From Clostridia bacterium (GTDB taxonomy: Bacteria > Bacillota > Clostridia > UBA1381), in NCBI GenBank assembly GCA_017621875.1, contig JAGASE010000020.1, positions 248,001-312,000 on the forward strand: a DNA stretch of 64,000 nucleotides. Reading direction: 5' to 3'. The position numbers and the translations under genes are program-made. Shown in pieces: positions 1-9,385 of the stretch; position 1 is the stretch's first letter; each line of letters starts with the position of its first letter. The notes under the pieces are model-generated. The model was not told the origin of the DNA, did no database searches, and was given only the letters and a program-made list of their open reading frames with translations.

Positions 1-617
1 TCCTCAAAGCTGAGTTGTCCGCTTGTTTTTGAAGTATTATAAACTGCCTTTAGCATCGGCAGCGGACCGCAGGTATAAAAATATGAATAGTCAAGGTTTT
101 TAAGAACATCGGTTACAAATCCCTTTGTGCCTACACTTCCGTCAACGGTTGTTACATATACATCGGCACCAAGCTCCTTAAATTCCTCTTCGTAAAAAAC
201 CTCGTCCTTTGCGTTAAAGCCGAGGATTACAGATACCTTTTTACCCTCTCCGATAAGCTCTCTTGCCAGGTTATACATAGGAGGCACGCCTACTCCTCCT
301 CCGATTAAGACAGGATTTTCTCCGCTGTCCATAGTATTAAAGCCGTTGCCGAGTCCGACAAGCAAATCAAGCCATGAGCCTTCAACCAATGCCGACATAA
401 TGCTTGTTCCCTTTCCTACGACTTTATAAATTAATGTAAGAGAATTTTTGTCGTAATCACAAATCGAAATAGGTCTGCGTAAAAACTCGCCTTCAATTTT
501 GATATTAACAAACTGACCGGGGGTGATAACAGCAGATGTATCACCCTCCAGCTTCATTTCAAATACATTTTTCGCAATTCTTTTGTTAGAAATAACTTTA
601 AAATATGCTTGTTTCAT
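1..617 (-). CDS. pyrK: Dihydroorotate dehydrogenase B electron-transfer subunit PyrK (C-terminus cut by window edge)
   Basis: This is the FAD/[2Fe-2S] subunit that passes electrons from the PyrD-type dihydroorotate dehydrogenase to NAD+ in pyrimidine synthesis. About 205 residues are visible. They show the flavin-binding motif RPISICDYD (near residue 49), the nucleotide-binding loop GGGVGVPPMYNLA (near 105) and TCGPLPMLKAV (near 185), all typical of PyrK in the ferredoxin-reductase superfamily. The iron-sulfur cysteine cluster expected at the C-terminus lies beyond base 1. Translation starts at ATG 617, two bases after the carB stop, with a GGAG site inside the carB end, so it is the fourth gene of the pyr operon. 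pyrD probably follows outside the window. Confidence 0.93.
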   Translation of the reverse strand, partial: MKQAYFKVISNKRIAKNVFEMKLEGDTSAVITPGQFVNIKIEGEFLRRPISICDYDKNSLTLIYKVVGKGTSIMSALVEGSWLDLLVGLGNGFNTMDSGENPVLIGGGVGVPPMYNLARELIGEGKKVSVILGFNAKDEVFYEEEFKELGADVYVTTVDGSVGTKGFVTDVLKNLDYSYFYTCGPLPMLKAVYNTSKTSGQLSFE

Positions 618-619
618 AT

Positions 620-3600
620 TTACTCCTTATCAATAGTTGAAATGGTTATTGTCATTTCCTCAAGTACATCAAGTAAAACCTTTACGGTATCAAGAGCAGT
701 AAACATTGTAACGTTATTTTCAACTGCACATCTACGAATCTTGTATCCGTCGCTCTGTTCACTTAAAGAATTAATCTCACGTGTGTTGATAACGTAGTTT
801 ACATAACCTTTGCGGATAGCATTTAAAATTTCCTCATTACCATCGCAGATTTTTGCCATTACACGTGTTCTTATGCCGTGTGCCTTCAAAAATTCCGCTG
901 TTCCCTTCGTTGCCTCGATGTTAAAGCCCAATTCATAGAAACGCTTTACAAGCGGCAATGCCTCTTCCTTATCCTTGTCTGCAACCGTTACAAATATTGT
1001 TCCATAATTTACAACATTCATACCTGACGCCTTTAAAGATTTATAGAGAGCACGGGTTAACTTATCATCATAGCCGATTGCTTCGCCTGTTGACTTCATC
1101 TCAGGTGAAAGATATGCGTCAAGTCCTCTGATTTTTGAGAAAGAGAACGCCGGAGTCTTTACATACCAACGCTTTTTCTCCTCAGGATAAAGCTCGGTAT
1201 AGCCTTGCTCCTTTAGTGAGAGTCCGAGCATAACCAGCGTTGCGATATCCGCAATCTGATATCCTGTTGCCTTTGAAACAAAAGGCACTGTTCTTGAAGA
1301 CCTCGGATTTACCTCGATTACATATACATCTTCTTTTTCATCAACTATGAACTGAATATTGAATAAGCCTACAATGCCGATTCCAAGTCCCAGCTTCTTT
1401 GAATATTCCAAAATTTTCTGTTTAGCTTTATCCGAAACACTGAAGGTAGGATAAACACTGATACTGTCACCCGAGTGAATACCGGTTCTCTCAACATGCT
1501 CCATAATTCCCGGAACAAAGACATCGGTTCCGTCACATACCGCGTCAACCTCAAGCTCTTTTCCGATAATGTATTTATCAACCAAAACTGGCTTATCCTC
1601 GTCAATTTCAACGGCTGTCTTTAAGTATTGACGAAGTCCCTCTTCGTTTGCCACAATCTGCATTGCACGTCCGCCCAGAACATAGCTCGGACGAACAAGA
1701 ACAGGATATCCTATTTCCTCTGCTGCCTTTACGCCATCCTCAATCTTTGTAACAGCACGTCCCTTAGGCTGCGGAATTTCCAGTTTTTCCATGATTTTCT
1801 CAAAGGAATCACGGTTTTCGGCATTGTCTATTGCCACGCAGTCTGTACCGATAAGCTTTACTCCTCGCTTTGCAAGCGGCTCTGCTAAATTTATAGCAGT
1901 CTGTCCACCGAGTGACGCAACAACTCCAAGCGGCTTTTCCAGCTCAACAATATTCATAACGTCCTCTACGGTGAGCGGCTCAAAATAAAGCTTATCACTG
2001 GTTGTGTAATCGGTTGATACCGTTTCAGGGTTGTTGTTTATAATAATAGCCTCATAGCCGGCACTTTTAATTGTCTTTACAGCATGCACTGTAGAATAGT
2101 CAAATTCTACACCCTGACCAATTCTTATAGGACCTGAGCCAAGCACAAGGATTTTCTTGTTATCGCTTACAACGGACTCGTTTTCTTCCTCGTAGGTTGA
2201 GTAGAAATACGGTGTATATCCTTCAAATTCGCTCGCACATGTATCAATCATTTTATATACAGGGAACATGTTATGTGCTTTACGCAGCTCATATACCTCG
2301 TCCTCGGTCATTTTCCACAGGCTTGCAATATATTGGTCGCAAAAGCCCATCTTTTTAGCCCTTGAGAGAACGTCGATATTTCCGATGTTGTCCTCCAAAA
2401 CTTTTTCAAAATCAACAATATTCTTGATTTTATCAAGGAACAGCATATCAATTCCTGTAAGATTGCAGATTCTTGAATGGTCAACTCCCAGCCACATAAG
2501 CTGTGCGATAGCATAAATTCTGTCATCTGTACCCTCTTTGATATACGCCAGTAAATCATCAACCGACATCTTATCCTTATCGAATTTTGATTTATAAAGA
2601 TGGCATACGCCTATTTCAAGAGAGCGGATTGCCTTTAACATACTTTCTTCGAGTGTTCTTCCAAGTGCCATTACCTCGCCCGTCGCCTTCATCTGTGTAG
2701 AAAGCTTATTTGAGGCTGATGTAAACTTATCAAACGGGAATCTCGGCATTTTTGTTACAACGTAATCAAGCGTTGGCTCAAAAGCAGCAAGCTTATCGCC
2801 GAGCATAATTTCGTCAAGAGTCATTCCGATTGCGATTTTAGCTGTAACACGTGCAATCGGATATCCGCTTGCTTTTGATGCAAGTGCCGATGAACGTGAT
2901 ACTCTCGGATTTACCTCAATTACATAATAATCAAACGACTGCGGGTCGAGTGCAAACTGAACGTTACAGCCACCCTCAATTTTAAGTGCCTTGATGATTT
3001 TAAGAGCACTTTCTCTGAGCATATGACATTCCTTGCTTGAAAGCGTCTGGCAAGGTGCTACAACTATTGAGTCGCCTGTGTGAATGCCGACAGGGTCAAT
3101 ATTTTCCATGTTACATATAGTAATAGCGGTGTCGTTGCTGTCACGCATTACCTCGTATTCGATTTCCTTATAGCCCTTGATGCTCTTTTCAACAAGAACC
3201 TGTGATACAGGAGACAGCTGCAGTGCGTTCTTCATAATTTCGCACAATTCTTCCTCGTTATCGGCAAATCCGCCGCCTGTTCCGCCAAGTGTGAAAGCAG
3301 GTCTTAATACAACAGGGTATCCAATCTCCTCAGCTGCCTTTTTCCCCTCTTCAATAGAATGTGTAATTACTGACGGAAGAACCGGCTCGCCAAGCTCCTC
3401 ACAAAGCTCCTTAAACAGCTCTCTGTCCTCCGCACGTTCAATACTTTCCACCTTTGTTCCCAAAAGCTCTACTTGACATTCCTGCAAAACGCCCTTTCTT
3501 GCAAGCTGCATTGCAAGGTTAAGACCTGTCTGACCGCCGATACCCGGAACTATGGCATCCGGACGCTCATGTCTTAAGATTTTTGCTACATATTCAAGAT

Positions 3601-3808
3601 TTAACGGCTCCATGTAAACCTTATCAGCAATAGAAGTGTCGGTCATGATGGTAGCAGGGTTGGAGTTTACAAGTACAACCTCAAACCCCTCTTCCTTAAG
3701 TGCAAGACATGCCTGCGTACCTGCATAGTCAAACTCTGCAGCCTGACCTATAACAATCGGACCTGAGCCGATAACCATTATTTTCTTCAAATCTTTTCTT
3801 TTAGGCAT
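620..3808 (-). CDS. carB: Carbamoyl-phosphate synthase large subunit
   Basis: CarB makes carbamoyl phosphate from bicarbonate, ammonia and two ATP, for pyrimidine and arginine synthesis. The 1062-residue length matches the usual ~1070. The two homologous halves each begin with the signature loop: [17 protein letters not shown] near residue 14 and [16 protein letters not shown] near residue 560. Each carries an ATP-grasp domain with the EVNPR metal/ATP motif ([18 protein letters not shown] and [18 protein letters not shown]). The last ~120 residues form the MGS-like allosteric domain. It overlaps the end of carA by 8 bases, implying translational coupling. All synthetase motifs look intact, which matters because the partner CarA appears to lack glutaminase activity. 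Confidence 0.97.
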   Translation of the reverse strand: MPKRKDLKKIMVIGSGPIVIGQAAEFDYAGTQACLALKEEGFEVVLVNSNPATIMTDTSIADKVYMEPLNLEYVAKILRHERPDAIVPGIGGQTGLNLAMQLARKGVLQECQVELLGTKVESIERAEDRELFKELCEELGEPVLPSVITHSIEEGKKAAEEIGYPVVLRPAFTLGGTGGGFADNEEELCEIMKNALQLSPVSQVLVEKSIKGYKEIEYEVMRDSNDTAITICNMENIDPVGIHTGDSIVVAPCQTLSSKECHMLRESALKIIKALKIEGGCNVQFALDPQSFDYYVIEVNPRVSRSSALASKASGYPIARVTAKIAIGMTLDEIMLGDKLAAFEPTLDYVVTKMPRFPFDKFTSASNKLSTQMKATGEVMALGRTLEESMLKAIRSLEIGVCHLYKSKFDKDKMSVDDLLAYIKEGTDDRIYAIAQLMWLGVDHSRICNLTGIDMLFLDKIKNIVDFEKVLEDNIGNIDVLSRAKKMGFCDQYIASLWKMTEDEVYELRKAHNMFPVYKMIDTCASEFEGYTPYFYSTYEEENESVVSDNKKILVLGSGPIRIGQGVEFDYSTVHAVKTIKSAGYEAIIINNNPETVSTDYTTSDKLYFEPLTVEDVMNIVELEKPLGVVASLGGQTAINLAEPLAKRGVKLIGTDCVAIDNAENRDSFEKIMEKLEIPQPKGRAVTKIEDGVKAAEEIGYPVLVRPSYVLGGRAMQIVANEEGLRQYLKTAVEIDEDKPVLVDKYIIGKELEVDAVCDGTDVFVPGIMEHVERTGIHSGDSISVYPTFSVSDKAKQKILEYSKKLGLGIGIVGLFNIQFIVDEKEDVYVIEVNPRSSRTVPFVSKATGYQIADIATLVMLGLSLKEQGYTELYPEEKKRWYVKTPAFSFSKIRGLDAYLSPEMKSTGEAIGYDDKLTRALYKSLKASGMNVVNYGTIFVTVADKDKEEALPLVKRFYELGFNIEATKGTAEFLKAHGIRTRVMAKICDGNEEILNAIRKGYVNYVINTREINSLSEQSDGYKIRRCAVENNVTMFTALDTVKVLLDVLEEMTITISTIDKE

Positions 3809-4898
3809 TTTTTTGACCCTCCTTCATACTGTCCATAAATCTGTCAAAGAGATAGCTTCCCTCAAGCTGACCGGGAGTGCTGTCCGGATGGAACTGCACC
3901 GAGAAAATGTTGTCGGCCTTGCACTGCACACCCTCAACTGTCTTATCGAGAACGTTTATATGTGTAATCTCAAGGGCAGTTGCATTTATCGAATCCTCGT
4001 CAACAGCATAGCTATGATTCTGATTTGCTATTTCTATTTTATTTGTCGAAAGGTCTCTTATAGGATGGTTTCCGCCATGATGACCGAATTTCATTTTATA
4101 TACCTTAGCACCATATGCAAGCGAAATTATCTGATGTCCGAGACCTATTCCAAATATCGGATATTCGCCCTTTATGCTCTTAATTGTTTCAATAACCTCA
4201 GGAACGTCCTCAGGATTTCCCGGTCCGTTTGAAATGAGTATTCCGTCCGGCTGCATAAATCTGATTTCATCGGCTGTTGTTGTGTAAGGAACAACAGTTA
4301 CATTGCAGCCTCTTAGGTTTAATCCCTTTATAATGCTGAGCTTAGTTCCGCAGTCTATTACAACAACATTGAATTTGTGATTTGACGTTCTGGAGTACCA
4401 CTTTTTCTTGCAGCTCACACGTGACACTGCATCATGTGGAATATCTCGCGACTTTAGTACCTCAAGTGCATCGTCAAGACTTGTGTCGGCATCGGTAATA
4501 AGCACCTTTTTAATTCCTGTGTCACGGATACTTCTTGATAATTTTCTGGTATCCACTCCATGAATCCCCGGAATATTATTTTCTGCCAAAAGCTCATTAA
4601 GTGTTTTTGTGTATCGGAAATTGCTCGGCATATCGTTATAGTCTCTTACTATCATGCCGCCTATTGTAGGAGTCTTTGACTCAAAGTCATCATCGGCAAT
4701 TCCGTAATTTCCGATTAACGGATATGTCATAACAACCATCTGGTATGTGTAGGAAGGGTCAGACGCGATTTCCTGATATCCTGCCATAGAGGTATTAAAT
4801 ATCAGCTCGCAAACCTTTTCACAGTTGCCGCCGAAACCGTAGCCGTAGTATTCACTGCCATCCTCTAAAACTAATTTTCTGTCATACTTTCTTTCCAT
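3801..4898 (-). CDS. carA: Carbamoyl-phosphate synthase small subunit, glutaminase nucleophile replaced by Gly
   Basis: CarA normally hydrolyses glutamine and channels ammonia to CarB. The start is taken as the ATG at 4898, which has a GGGGG ribosome site; an upstream in-frame ATG (4931) lies before that site. The N-terminal CPSase domain and class I amidotransferase domain are both full length (365 residues). [22 protein letters not shown] and NQNHSYAVD are conserved. However, the nucleophile motif G-I-C-L-G-H-Q reads G-I-G-L-G-H-Q (codon GGT at 4145-4143, residue 252), and the triad HPE reads HPD (His337, Asp339). In the E. coli enzyme the corresponding residues are Cys269, His353 and Glu355. 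The protein should keep its structural role but not glutaminase activity, so carbamoyl phosphate would have to be made from free ammonia. Its start overlaps the pyrC end by 28 bases. Confidence 0.95.
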   Translation of the reverse strand: MERKYDRKLVLEDGSEYYGYGFGGNCEKVCELIFNTSMAGYQEIASDPSYTYQMVVMTYPLIGNYGIADDDFESKTPTIGGMIVRDYNDMPSNFRYTKTLNELLAENNIPGIHGVDTRKLSRSIRDTGIKKVLITDADTSLDDALEVLKSRDIPHDAVSRVSCKKKWYSRTSNHKFNVVVIDCGTKLSIIKGLNLRGCNVTVVPYTTTADEIRFMQPDGILISNGPGNPEDVPEVIETIKSIKGEYPIFGIGLGHQIISLAYGAKVYKMKFGHHGGNHPIRDLSTNKIEIANQNHSYAVDEDSINATALEITHINVLDKTVEGVQCKADNIFSVQFHPDSTPGQLEGSYLFDRFMDSMKEGQKNA

Positions 4899-6139
4899 GC
4901 TATATCCCCCTTGTACATTGTAAGAATACATTTTCCAAAAACTTCTTTTCCCTCAAACGGTGTGCTTTTTCCTTTTGATAAAAATTCGTCTGCATTAATC
5001 AGATATTTTTCCTCAAGGTCAAATACCGTAATATTCGCCTTCTCGCCCTCTTTAATATCGGTGCCGATTTGAAATCTCTCATTCGGATTATCATGTATGA
5101 GCTGCAAAAGCTTTTCTAAGGAAATAATTCCCGTTTTAACCAAGCTTGTGTATAATATCGGGAAGGCTGTTTCAATTCCGACTATTCCCATCAGGCTTTT
5201 TTCAAGCCCTCTTGATTTTTCTTCAAATGAATGAGGGGCGTGGTCGGTTGCAATCATATCAATGGTTCCGTCTCTGATACCGTGGATAAGTGCCAGGCGG
5301 TCCTCCTCACTTCGTATCGGAGGATTCATTTTAAATCTTCCGTCCTCCTCTATATCGCAGTCATTAAATACCAAATAGTGCGGACCTGTTTCGCAGGTTA
5401 CCGACAGTCCCTCGGCTTTTGCCTTTCGTATCAAATCAACGCTTTCCTTTGTTGATATATGACAAATATGATATTTGCAGCCTATCTTCTTTACCAATTC
5501 CAAATCGCGTGCAATAGGTCCCCATTCGCTTTCAGAACAAATTCCTCTGTGACCGTGCAATGCCGCATACTCGCCGTCGTGGATATATCCTCCGTTTAAA
5601 AGCGAATTGTCTTCGCAGTGGGCAGCTATAATTTTGTCAAGCTCTTTTGCCTTACGCATGGCCGACGCCATCATTTCCTCGCACTGAACTCCCTTTCCGT
5701 CATCGGAAAAGCCCACAACAGCCTCTGCCATTTGCTCCATATCAGAAAGCTCGCCGCCATCCTCTCCCTTTGTGATAGAAGCATATGGATATACGCCGAT
5801 AACAGCGTCCCTTTCAATAATTTCTCTCTGAACAGCAAGATTAGCCGCAGTATCTGGTACGGGGTTTAGGTTAGGCATTGAGCAAACTGCGGTATATCCT
5901 CCGCGGGAAGCTGCCATAGTGCCTGTTCTAATTGTTTCTTTATACGAAAAACCCGGCTCACGCAAATGAACATGTACATCTGTAAAACCGGGAAAAATAT
6001 GATAACCGGTGCAATCTATAACAGGGTAATCTGCATCGGCAACTCCTAATGATTTAATTGTATCGTCGCAAATTGTAATATCGGTCTTTACAAACTTGCC
6101 GCCGATATAAACATTTGCACCTTTTAAAATGCAATCCAT
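4871..6139 (-). CDS. pyrC: Dihydroorotase, class I
   Basis: It cyclises N-carbamoyl-aspartate to dihydroorotate, the third step of pyrimidine synthesis, as a zinc amidohydrolase. The 422 residues show the metal-binding DVHVHLREPG near residue 56, KMNPPIRS (substrate binding) near 270, and TDHAPHSFEEK near 300, the standard class I signature. Start ATG 6139 has GGGGTGAG upstream. It is the first gene of the operon pyrC-carA-carB-pyrK, downstream of a TTGACA/TATTAT promoter and a leader of about 160 bases containing a terminator-like hairpin. Confidence 0.95.
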   Translation of the reverse strand: MDCILKGANVYIGGKFVKTDITICDDTIKSLGVADADYPVIDCTGYHIFPGFTDVHVHLREPGFSYKETIRTGTMAASRGGYTAVCSMPNLNPVPDTAANLAVQREIIERDAVIGVYPYASITKGEDGGELSDMEQMAEAVVGFSDDGKGVQCEEMMASAMRKAKELDKIIAAHCEDNSLLNGGYIHDGEYAALHGHRGICSESEWGPIARDLELVKKIGCKYHICHISTKESVDLIRKAKAEGLSVTCETGPHYLVFNDCDIEEDGRFKMNPPIRSEEDRLALIHGIRDGTIDMIATDHAPHSFEEKSRGLEKSLMGIVGIETAFPILYTSLVKTGIISLEKLLQLIHDNPNERFQIGTDIKEGEKANITVFDLEEKYLINADEFLSKGKSTPFEGKEVFGKCILTMYKGDIAWKESMTEN

Positions 6140-6177
6140 AAACTCACCCCATTTCGCGTGATTTAAGATTTATATAC

Positions 6178-6209
6178 AGAAAAAGCTCTTGTTAACCAAC
6201 AAGAGCTTT
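6178..6209 (-). terminator. Terminator-like hairpin in the pyrC leader (candidate attenuator)
   Basis: The leader RNA can form a perfect 12-bp stem (arms 6209-6198 and 6193-6182) with loop GGUU, followed by five U residues. It lies about 40 bases before the pyrC start and is therefore a premature terminator if it works. A second small hairpin, UGUCC/GGACA with a U-rich loop, sits upstream at about 6244-6226. No clear PyrR-binding loop (the AGAGAGG-type core) was recognised, so the controlling signal is unknown. Confidence 0.55.
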
Positions 6210-6307
6210 GCACACAAACACATACATGTCCCCAACAAAAGGACACAGGCATCTATTTAATACAAAATCTTGTCGGCATCTCTGTACCAATCTTAAAGAT
6301 TATAAAT

Positions 6308-6336
6308 ATAATAGCATATATTTTCCTATTTGTCAA
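6308..6336 (-). promoter_or_regulatory. Promoter of the pyr operon
   Basis: On the minus strand there is TTGACA (6336-6331), a 17-base spacer, then TATTAT (6313-6308). This is near-perfect for the housekeeping sigma factor and faces pyrC. Transcription should begin near 6301, leaving a leader of about 160 bases. Confidence 0.85.
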
Positions 6337-6375
6337 TAATTCTTTAATAATTGTCTTAATTTTTTATAAAACATA

Positions 6376-6404
6376 TTGATTTTTGATTAAAAAAGGAATA
6401 AAAT
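6376..6404 (+). promoter_or_regulatory. Promoter of the rubrerythrin gene
   Basis: TTGATT (6376-6381), a 17-base spacer and TAAAAT (6399-6404) face the rubrerythrin gene, about 60 bases before its ATG. It is back-to-back with the pyr promoter in the 325-base intergenic region 6140-6464; both promoters and their leaders account for that gap. Confidence 0.65.
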
Positions 6405-6412
6405 GTAAATAT

Positions 6413-6434
6413 TAAAAGTGAATATACACTTTTA
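6413..6434. promoter_or_regulatory. Palindrome just after the rubrerythrin -10 box
   Basis: TAAAAGTG and CACTTTTA form 8-base inverted arms separated by six bases. They begin about 9 bases after the -10 box, where a repressor would block transcription start. It does not match the PerR or Fur consensus as I know them. The family controlling it cannot be named. Confidence 0.45.
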
Positions 6435-6464
6435 TTCAAATAAAAAAACTTAGGAGTGAGTAAA

Positions 6465-6998
6465 ATGGATTACACAGGTACAAAGACAGAAAAAAATCTT
6501 ATGGCTGCGTTTGCAGGCGAATCACAGGCAAGAAATAAATACACTTATTTTGCCTCTGTTGCTAAGAAGGAAGGCTATGAACAAATCGCAGCTATTTTCC
6601 AAAAAACCGCAGATAACGAAAAAGAGCATGCAAAGCTTTGGTTTAAAGCACTGGGCGGTATTTCGGATACTCTTGCAAACCTGATTGCAGCTGCAGAGGG
6701 AGAAAACTACGAATGGACCGATATGTATGAAGGCTTTGCTAAAGATGCTGAAGAGGAAGGCTTTACCGAGCTTGCAATTCAGTTCCGCGAGGTAGCTAAA
6801 ATTGAAAAAGAGCACGAGGAAAGATACAGAAGACTTATTGACAATATCAATATGAACAAGGTATTTGAAAAAGCAGGAGAAACCATGTGGGAATGCCGTA
6901 ACTGCGGACATATTGTTGTCGGCAAAAAGGCACCCGAGGTATGCCCTGTATGTAAGCATCCGAAGAGCTATTTTGAGGTTCGTGCCGAAAACTATTAA
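6465..6998 (+). CDS. Rubrerythrin
   Basis: Rubrerythrin reduces hydrogen peroxide in the cytoplasm of anaerobes using a diiron centre and a rubredoxin-type iron. The start is ATG 6465, with TAGGAGTG ideally placed; the GTG at 6456 lies inside that ribosome site. The 177 residues show the ferritin-like four-helix domain with diiron ligands in [21 protein letters not shown] and [11 protein letters not shown]. The C-terminal rubredoxin knuckles are ECRNCG and [11 protein letters not shown], which place four cysteines. It stands alone with its own promoter, a palindrome and a terminator, as expected for an oxidative-stress gene. Confidence 0.96.
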   Translation: MDYTGTKTEKNLMAAFAGESQARNKYTYFASVAKKEGYEQIAAIFQKTADNEKEHAKLWFKALGGISDTLANLIAAAEGENYEWTDMYEGFAKDAEEEGFTELAIQFREVAKIEKEHEERYRRLIDNINMNKVFEKAGETMWECRNCGHIVVGKKAPEVCPVCKHPKSYFEVRAENY

Positions 6999-7017
6999 TT
7001 TCACTGTACAATAAAAA

Positions 7018-7087
7018 GCACCGATACTCAGGTATCGGTGTCAGACTGCAGAAAAAGTCCGGAAAAGTCCGGGCTTTTTTGCAGTCT
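7018..7087 (+). terminator. Double-hairpin terminator after rubrerythrin, with repeat-like sequence
   Basis: The first hairpin is CACCGATAC/GTATCGGTG (7019-7027, 7032-7040). The second is nested: AGACTGC (7043-7049) pairs with GCAGTCT (7081-7087) around AAAAAGUCCGG/CCGGGCUUUUU with a T-run, a good rho-independent terminator. The stretch beginning CAGACTG and continuing to AAAAAGTC also occurs after another terminator near 56278. Confidence 0.75.
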
Positions 7088-7141
7088 TAGGTGATTAAAA
7101 TGTTGAAAGCTTATAAAAATCAAAAATAATAAGCCGCATTT

Positions 7142-7200
7142 ATTTACTTAGAAAACAGATTCTAAGTAAATTTCGATAAAATCTTACTATTGTTTTATCA
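7142..7200 (-). terminator. Hairpins at the end of the glycan-utilisation operon
   Basis: Just after the GH78-like stop the minus-strand RNA can fold GATAAAA/TTTTATC (about 7200-7174), then a 12-base palindrome ATTTACTTAGAA/TTCTAAGTAAAT (7142-7153, 7160-7171). Neither has a strong U-run, so termination here is plausible but not certain. Confidence 0.4.
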
Positions 7201-9324
7201 GGAAATTATTTTTCCGTCTCTGATTTTTATTTTTTTCTTAATGTCCGGCATAAGTAGCTCGGCTTCAAAACCGTTCAGTCTTTGTGCTGCTGTCGGATTC
7301 ACAAAATAACTTTCAAATCCCGGCAAGTCCGGCTTAAAGCCGATATAATACTTATATAGAAGATACACCGGAACTGCTGACCATGCGTGACACAAACTTC
7401 CCGCATTATCAAATGCAGACGCACCCTCCGAGGTTTCCCAAAGGGTATCCGCTCCTGAAAAGAGCATTTTACCCCAAATATGTGCAAGCTCGTCGGTAAC
7501 TTGGTCAATATATTTTGTGCCTTTTTCAAGCAGGGCTTCATATTTAAATATCGACGTACTGAGTGTAGTTTTTACAAGACCGTTATCCTTTGCAATCAGT
7601 TTGTCAAGAATTTTATCATCTGCTGCGACCTTACTTATAGCCGCAAGTGCCTGCGTAAGCTCATGCCACAGCTCCCCTGAAAGCCTTGTTTTATATAACC
7701 CCTTCTTGCTGTCATAAAAGGTTTCATGCACACGCTTTCTCATATATTCAAGGTCAGCCCTATACGAGCTGCAGCCGATATACTCGCAGATTTTATTATA
7801 AGCCTCAGTAGCAATTATATAATAGAAATTAATCGGTGCGTCCAAATCACAGTCCTTAAAGCTTGTACCGTCCAGTCCCTCGGACCATTCATAGAAGTGC
7901 CACAATTCCTCGCTGCAGCAGTTTTTCACCAGTCCGTCCTCTATCGCAAAATAATCAAGGATTTTTTCTGCACAAGAAAGCACATCTCTGCCAAATTCAA
8001 CATCTCCGCTGAAAAGAACATATTTTTCAAGCGATACAATCCACGCAAGAGAAAATGACGGAATTGTAATCTCTGCCCTTGCAGGTGCAGCAAGCTCCAA
8101 AATCCCATTGGGACGCTGCGACTGGGCAAGCAGCTTGAGTGATGCTCTTGCAAATTCATATTCTCCGAATGCGTAATATCCGCATAGCATCTGAACATAG
8201 GAATCATATGCATAAAGTGCCTGTTCACGCCATGGGCAGTCCTCATAATGCTCATGCATGCACAGCTTTAACGTCGAGAGAGAAACCTCATAGATTTTTT
8301 CAAATAGATAATCATTGCAGCAAAACTCCGCTTCTCTTTTAAGAGGATATACCGTCGGGATAATCCCAATTTCAGAAAATTCCACATCGCCCGCCATAGC
8401 GGTAATATGAATCTGAAGATACCGACAAGCGAATCTTCGGAAATAGCTGCAAAATTCTTCCCGTCCGCCACCCGAAATATAGCGGCAGGCAAAATTTCTT
8501 TCGCCTACACTTGTGCGTACCCTCAAGTCGTCAAGATGCTCGCCGTAGCCGATATCAATTACTGTGCCTTTTGGTGCCAAGAGCGTCATTGTAAAAAGTC
8601 CTGCATATTCACACCCCAAATCAATGATAAAATATGCACCGCTCTCCTGTTTTTTTACGGTGTTTCCGCTGAATATTTCGCCGTATTCTCTCCGCGAAAG
8701 GAAAGCCCTCTGCATTTCTTCGGCAGGCGTTGTGCCGCCACCTCTCATGAGAACTCCCTGTGTTTTAATCTCGCCGCAAACCACAGCTTCATACACAAGT
8801 CTTTTTATCGGTCTTTTCGCATACTCCGGCTTATAATCCGCAAGAACTGTTGCCTTTTGCCACCTTGTTTCCTCGCGTGAGGCGTCATAATGAAAGGCAT
8901 AGCCAAGCTGATTTGTAATCAGCTCTATCTCGCCGCTTTCGTAATATGGGTGCAGCCTAACCTCGGTATTTTCGCCGGATAAAGCCACAGTATCGCCACA
9001 GCAAACAGCAAAGGATATGGCTGCTTCAGAACAGCAGTAGGTAAGTGTATTTTTTCCTTGATGATATGCCGTTACCGTCAGAATATTTTCGCCTTTTTTT
9101 ACAAAATCCGAAATATCATACTCATCGTAAACCTTTTTGCCGGGGAAGGTCCTATATTGCCCCGCCCCGACAAATTTTCCGTTTATAAATACGGCATATT
9201 CTGCATCTGCACAAATCTGTAAATACGTGCCCTCCGTAGTATCAGCTGCAAACGCCTGTCTCGCCTCAACATATTGATTTTTTGTCACGTTATTAAGCCA
9301 AACAGGCTTTGCATTTTCTATCAT
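7198..9324 (-). CDS. GH78-like alpha-L-rhamnosidase family protein, cytoplasmic
   Basis: This 708-residue protein has the order of bacterial alpha-L-rhamnosidases: an N-terminal beta-sandwich of the sugar-binding kind (QICADAEYAVFINGKFVGAGQYRTFPG), a second beta domain to about residue 330, and an (alpha/alpha)6 barrel. In the barrel, HEHYEDCPWREQALYAYDSY (residues 357-376) matches the DCP-x-R-[DE] catalytic-loop pattern of GH78. There is no signal peptide, so it should act inside the cell on imported oligosaccharides. It is the last gene of the operon, 61 bases after GH20, with a GGAGAAG ribosome site. Sequence outside the DCPWREQ loop differs from classic GH78, so the substrate could be a sugar other than rhamnose. 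Confidence 0.75.
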   Translation of the reverse strand: MIENAKPVWLNNVTKNQYVEARQAFAADTTEGTYLQICADAEYAVFINGKFVGAGQYRTFPGKKVYDEYDISDFVKKGENILTVTAYHQGKNTLTYCCSEAAISFAVCCGDTVALSGENTEVRLHPYYESGEIELITNQLGYAFHYDASREETRWQKATVLADYKPEYAKRPIKRLVYEAVVCGEIKTQGVLMRGGGTTPAEEMQRAFLSRREYGEIFSGNTVKKQESGAYFIIDLGCEYAGLFTMTLLAPKGTVIDIGYGEHLDDLRVRTSVGERNFACRYISGGGREEFCSYFRRFACRYLQIHITAMAGDVEFSEIGIIPTVYPLKREAEFCCNDYLFEKIYEVSLSTLKLCMHEHYEDCPWREQALYAYDSYVQMLCGYYAFGEYEFARASLKLLAQSQRPNGILELAAPARAEITIPSFSLAWIVSLEKYVLFSGDVEFGRDVLSCAEKILDYFAIEDGLVKNCCSEELWHFYEWSEGLDGTSFKDCDLDAPINFYYIIATEAYNKICEYIGCSSYRADLEYMRKRVHETFYDSKKGLYKTRLSGELWHELTQALAAISKVAADDKILDKLIAKDNGLVKTTLSTSIFKYEALLEKGTKYIDQVTDELAHIWGKMLFSGADTLWETSEGASAFDNAGSLCHAWSAVPVYLLYKYYIGFKPDLPGFESYFVNPTAAQRLNGFEAELLMPDIKKKIKIRDGKIIS

Positions 9325-9385
9325 ATTCTTCTCCTATACAGCTTTTAGAATATTACAGAACTGATTTTTCAAACGTCAAACATTT

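Noticed and set aside
6166-6252. A 29-codon open frame in the pyrC leader running through the terminator-like hairpin (rich in Cys and Val)
   Set aside because: No ribosome-binding site precedes its ATG and its composition follows the hairpin and repeats; not supported as a leader peptide.
6522-7004. A 160-codon open frame antisense to rubrerythrin
   Set aside because: It mirrors the real gene in another frame, lacks a ribosome site and shows no family motif; similar antisense frames (for example 40700-41281) were dropped for the same reason.
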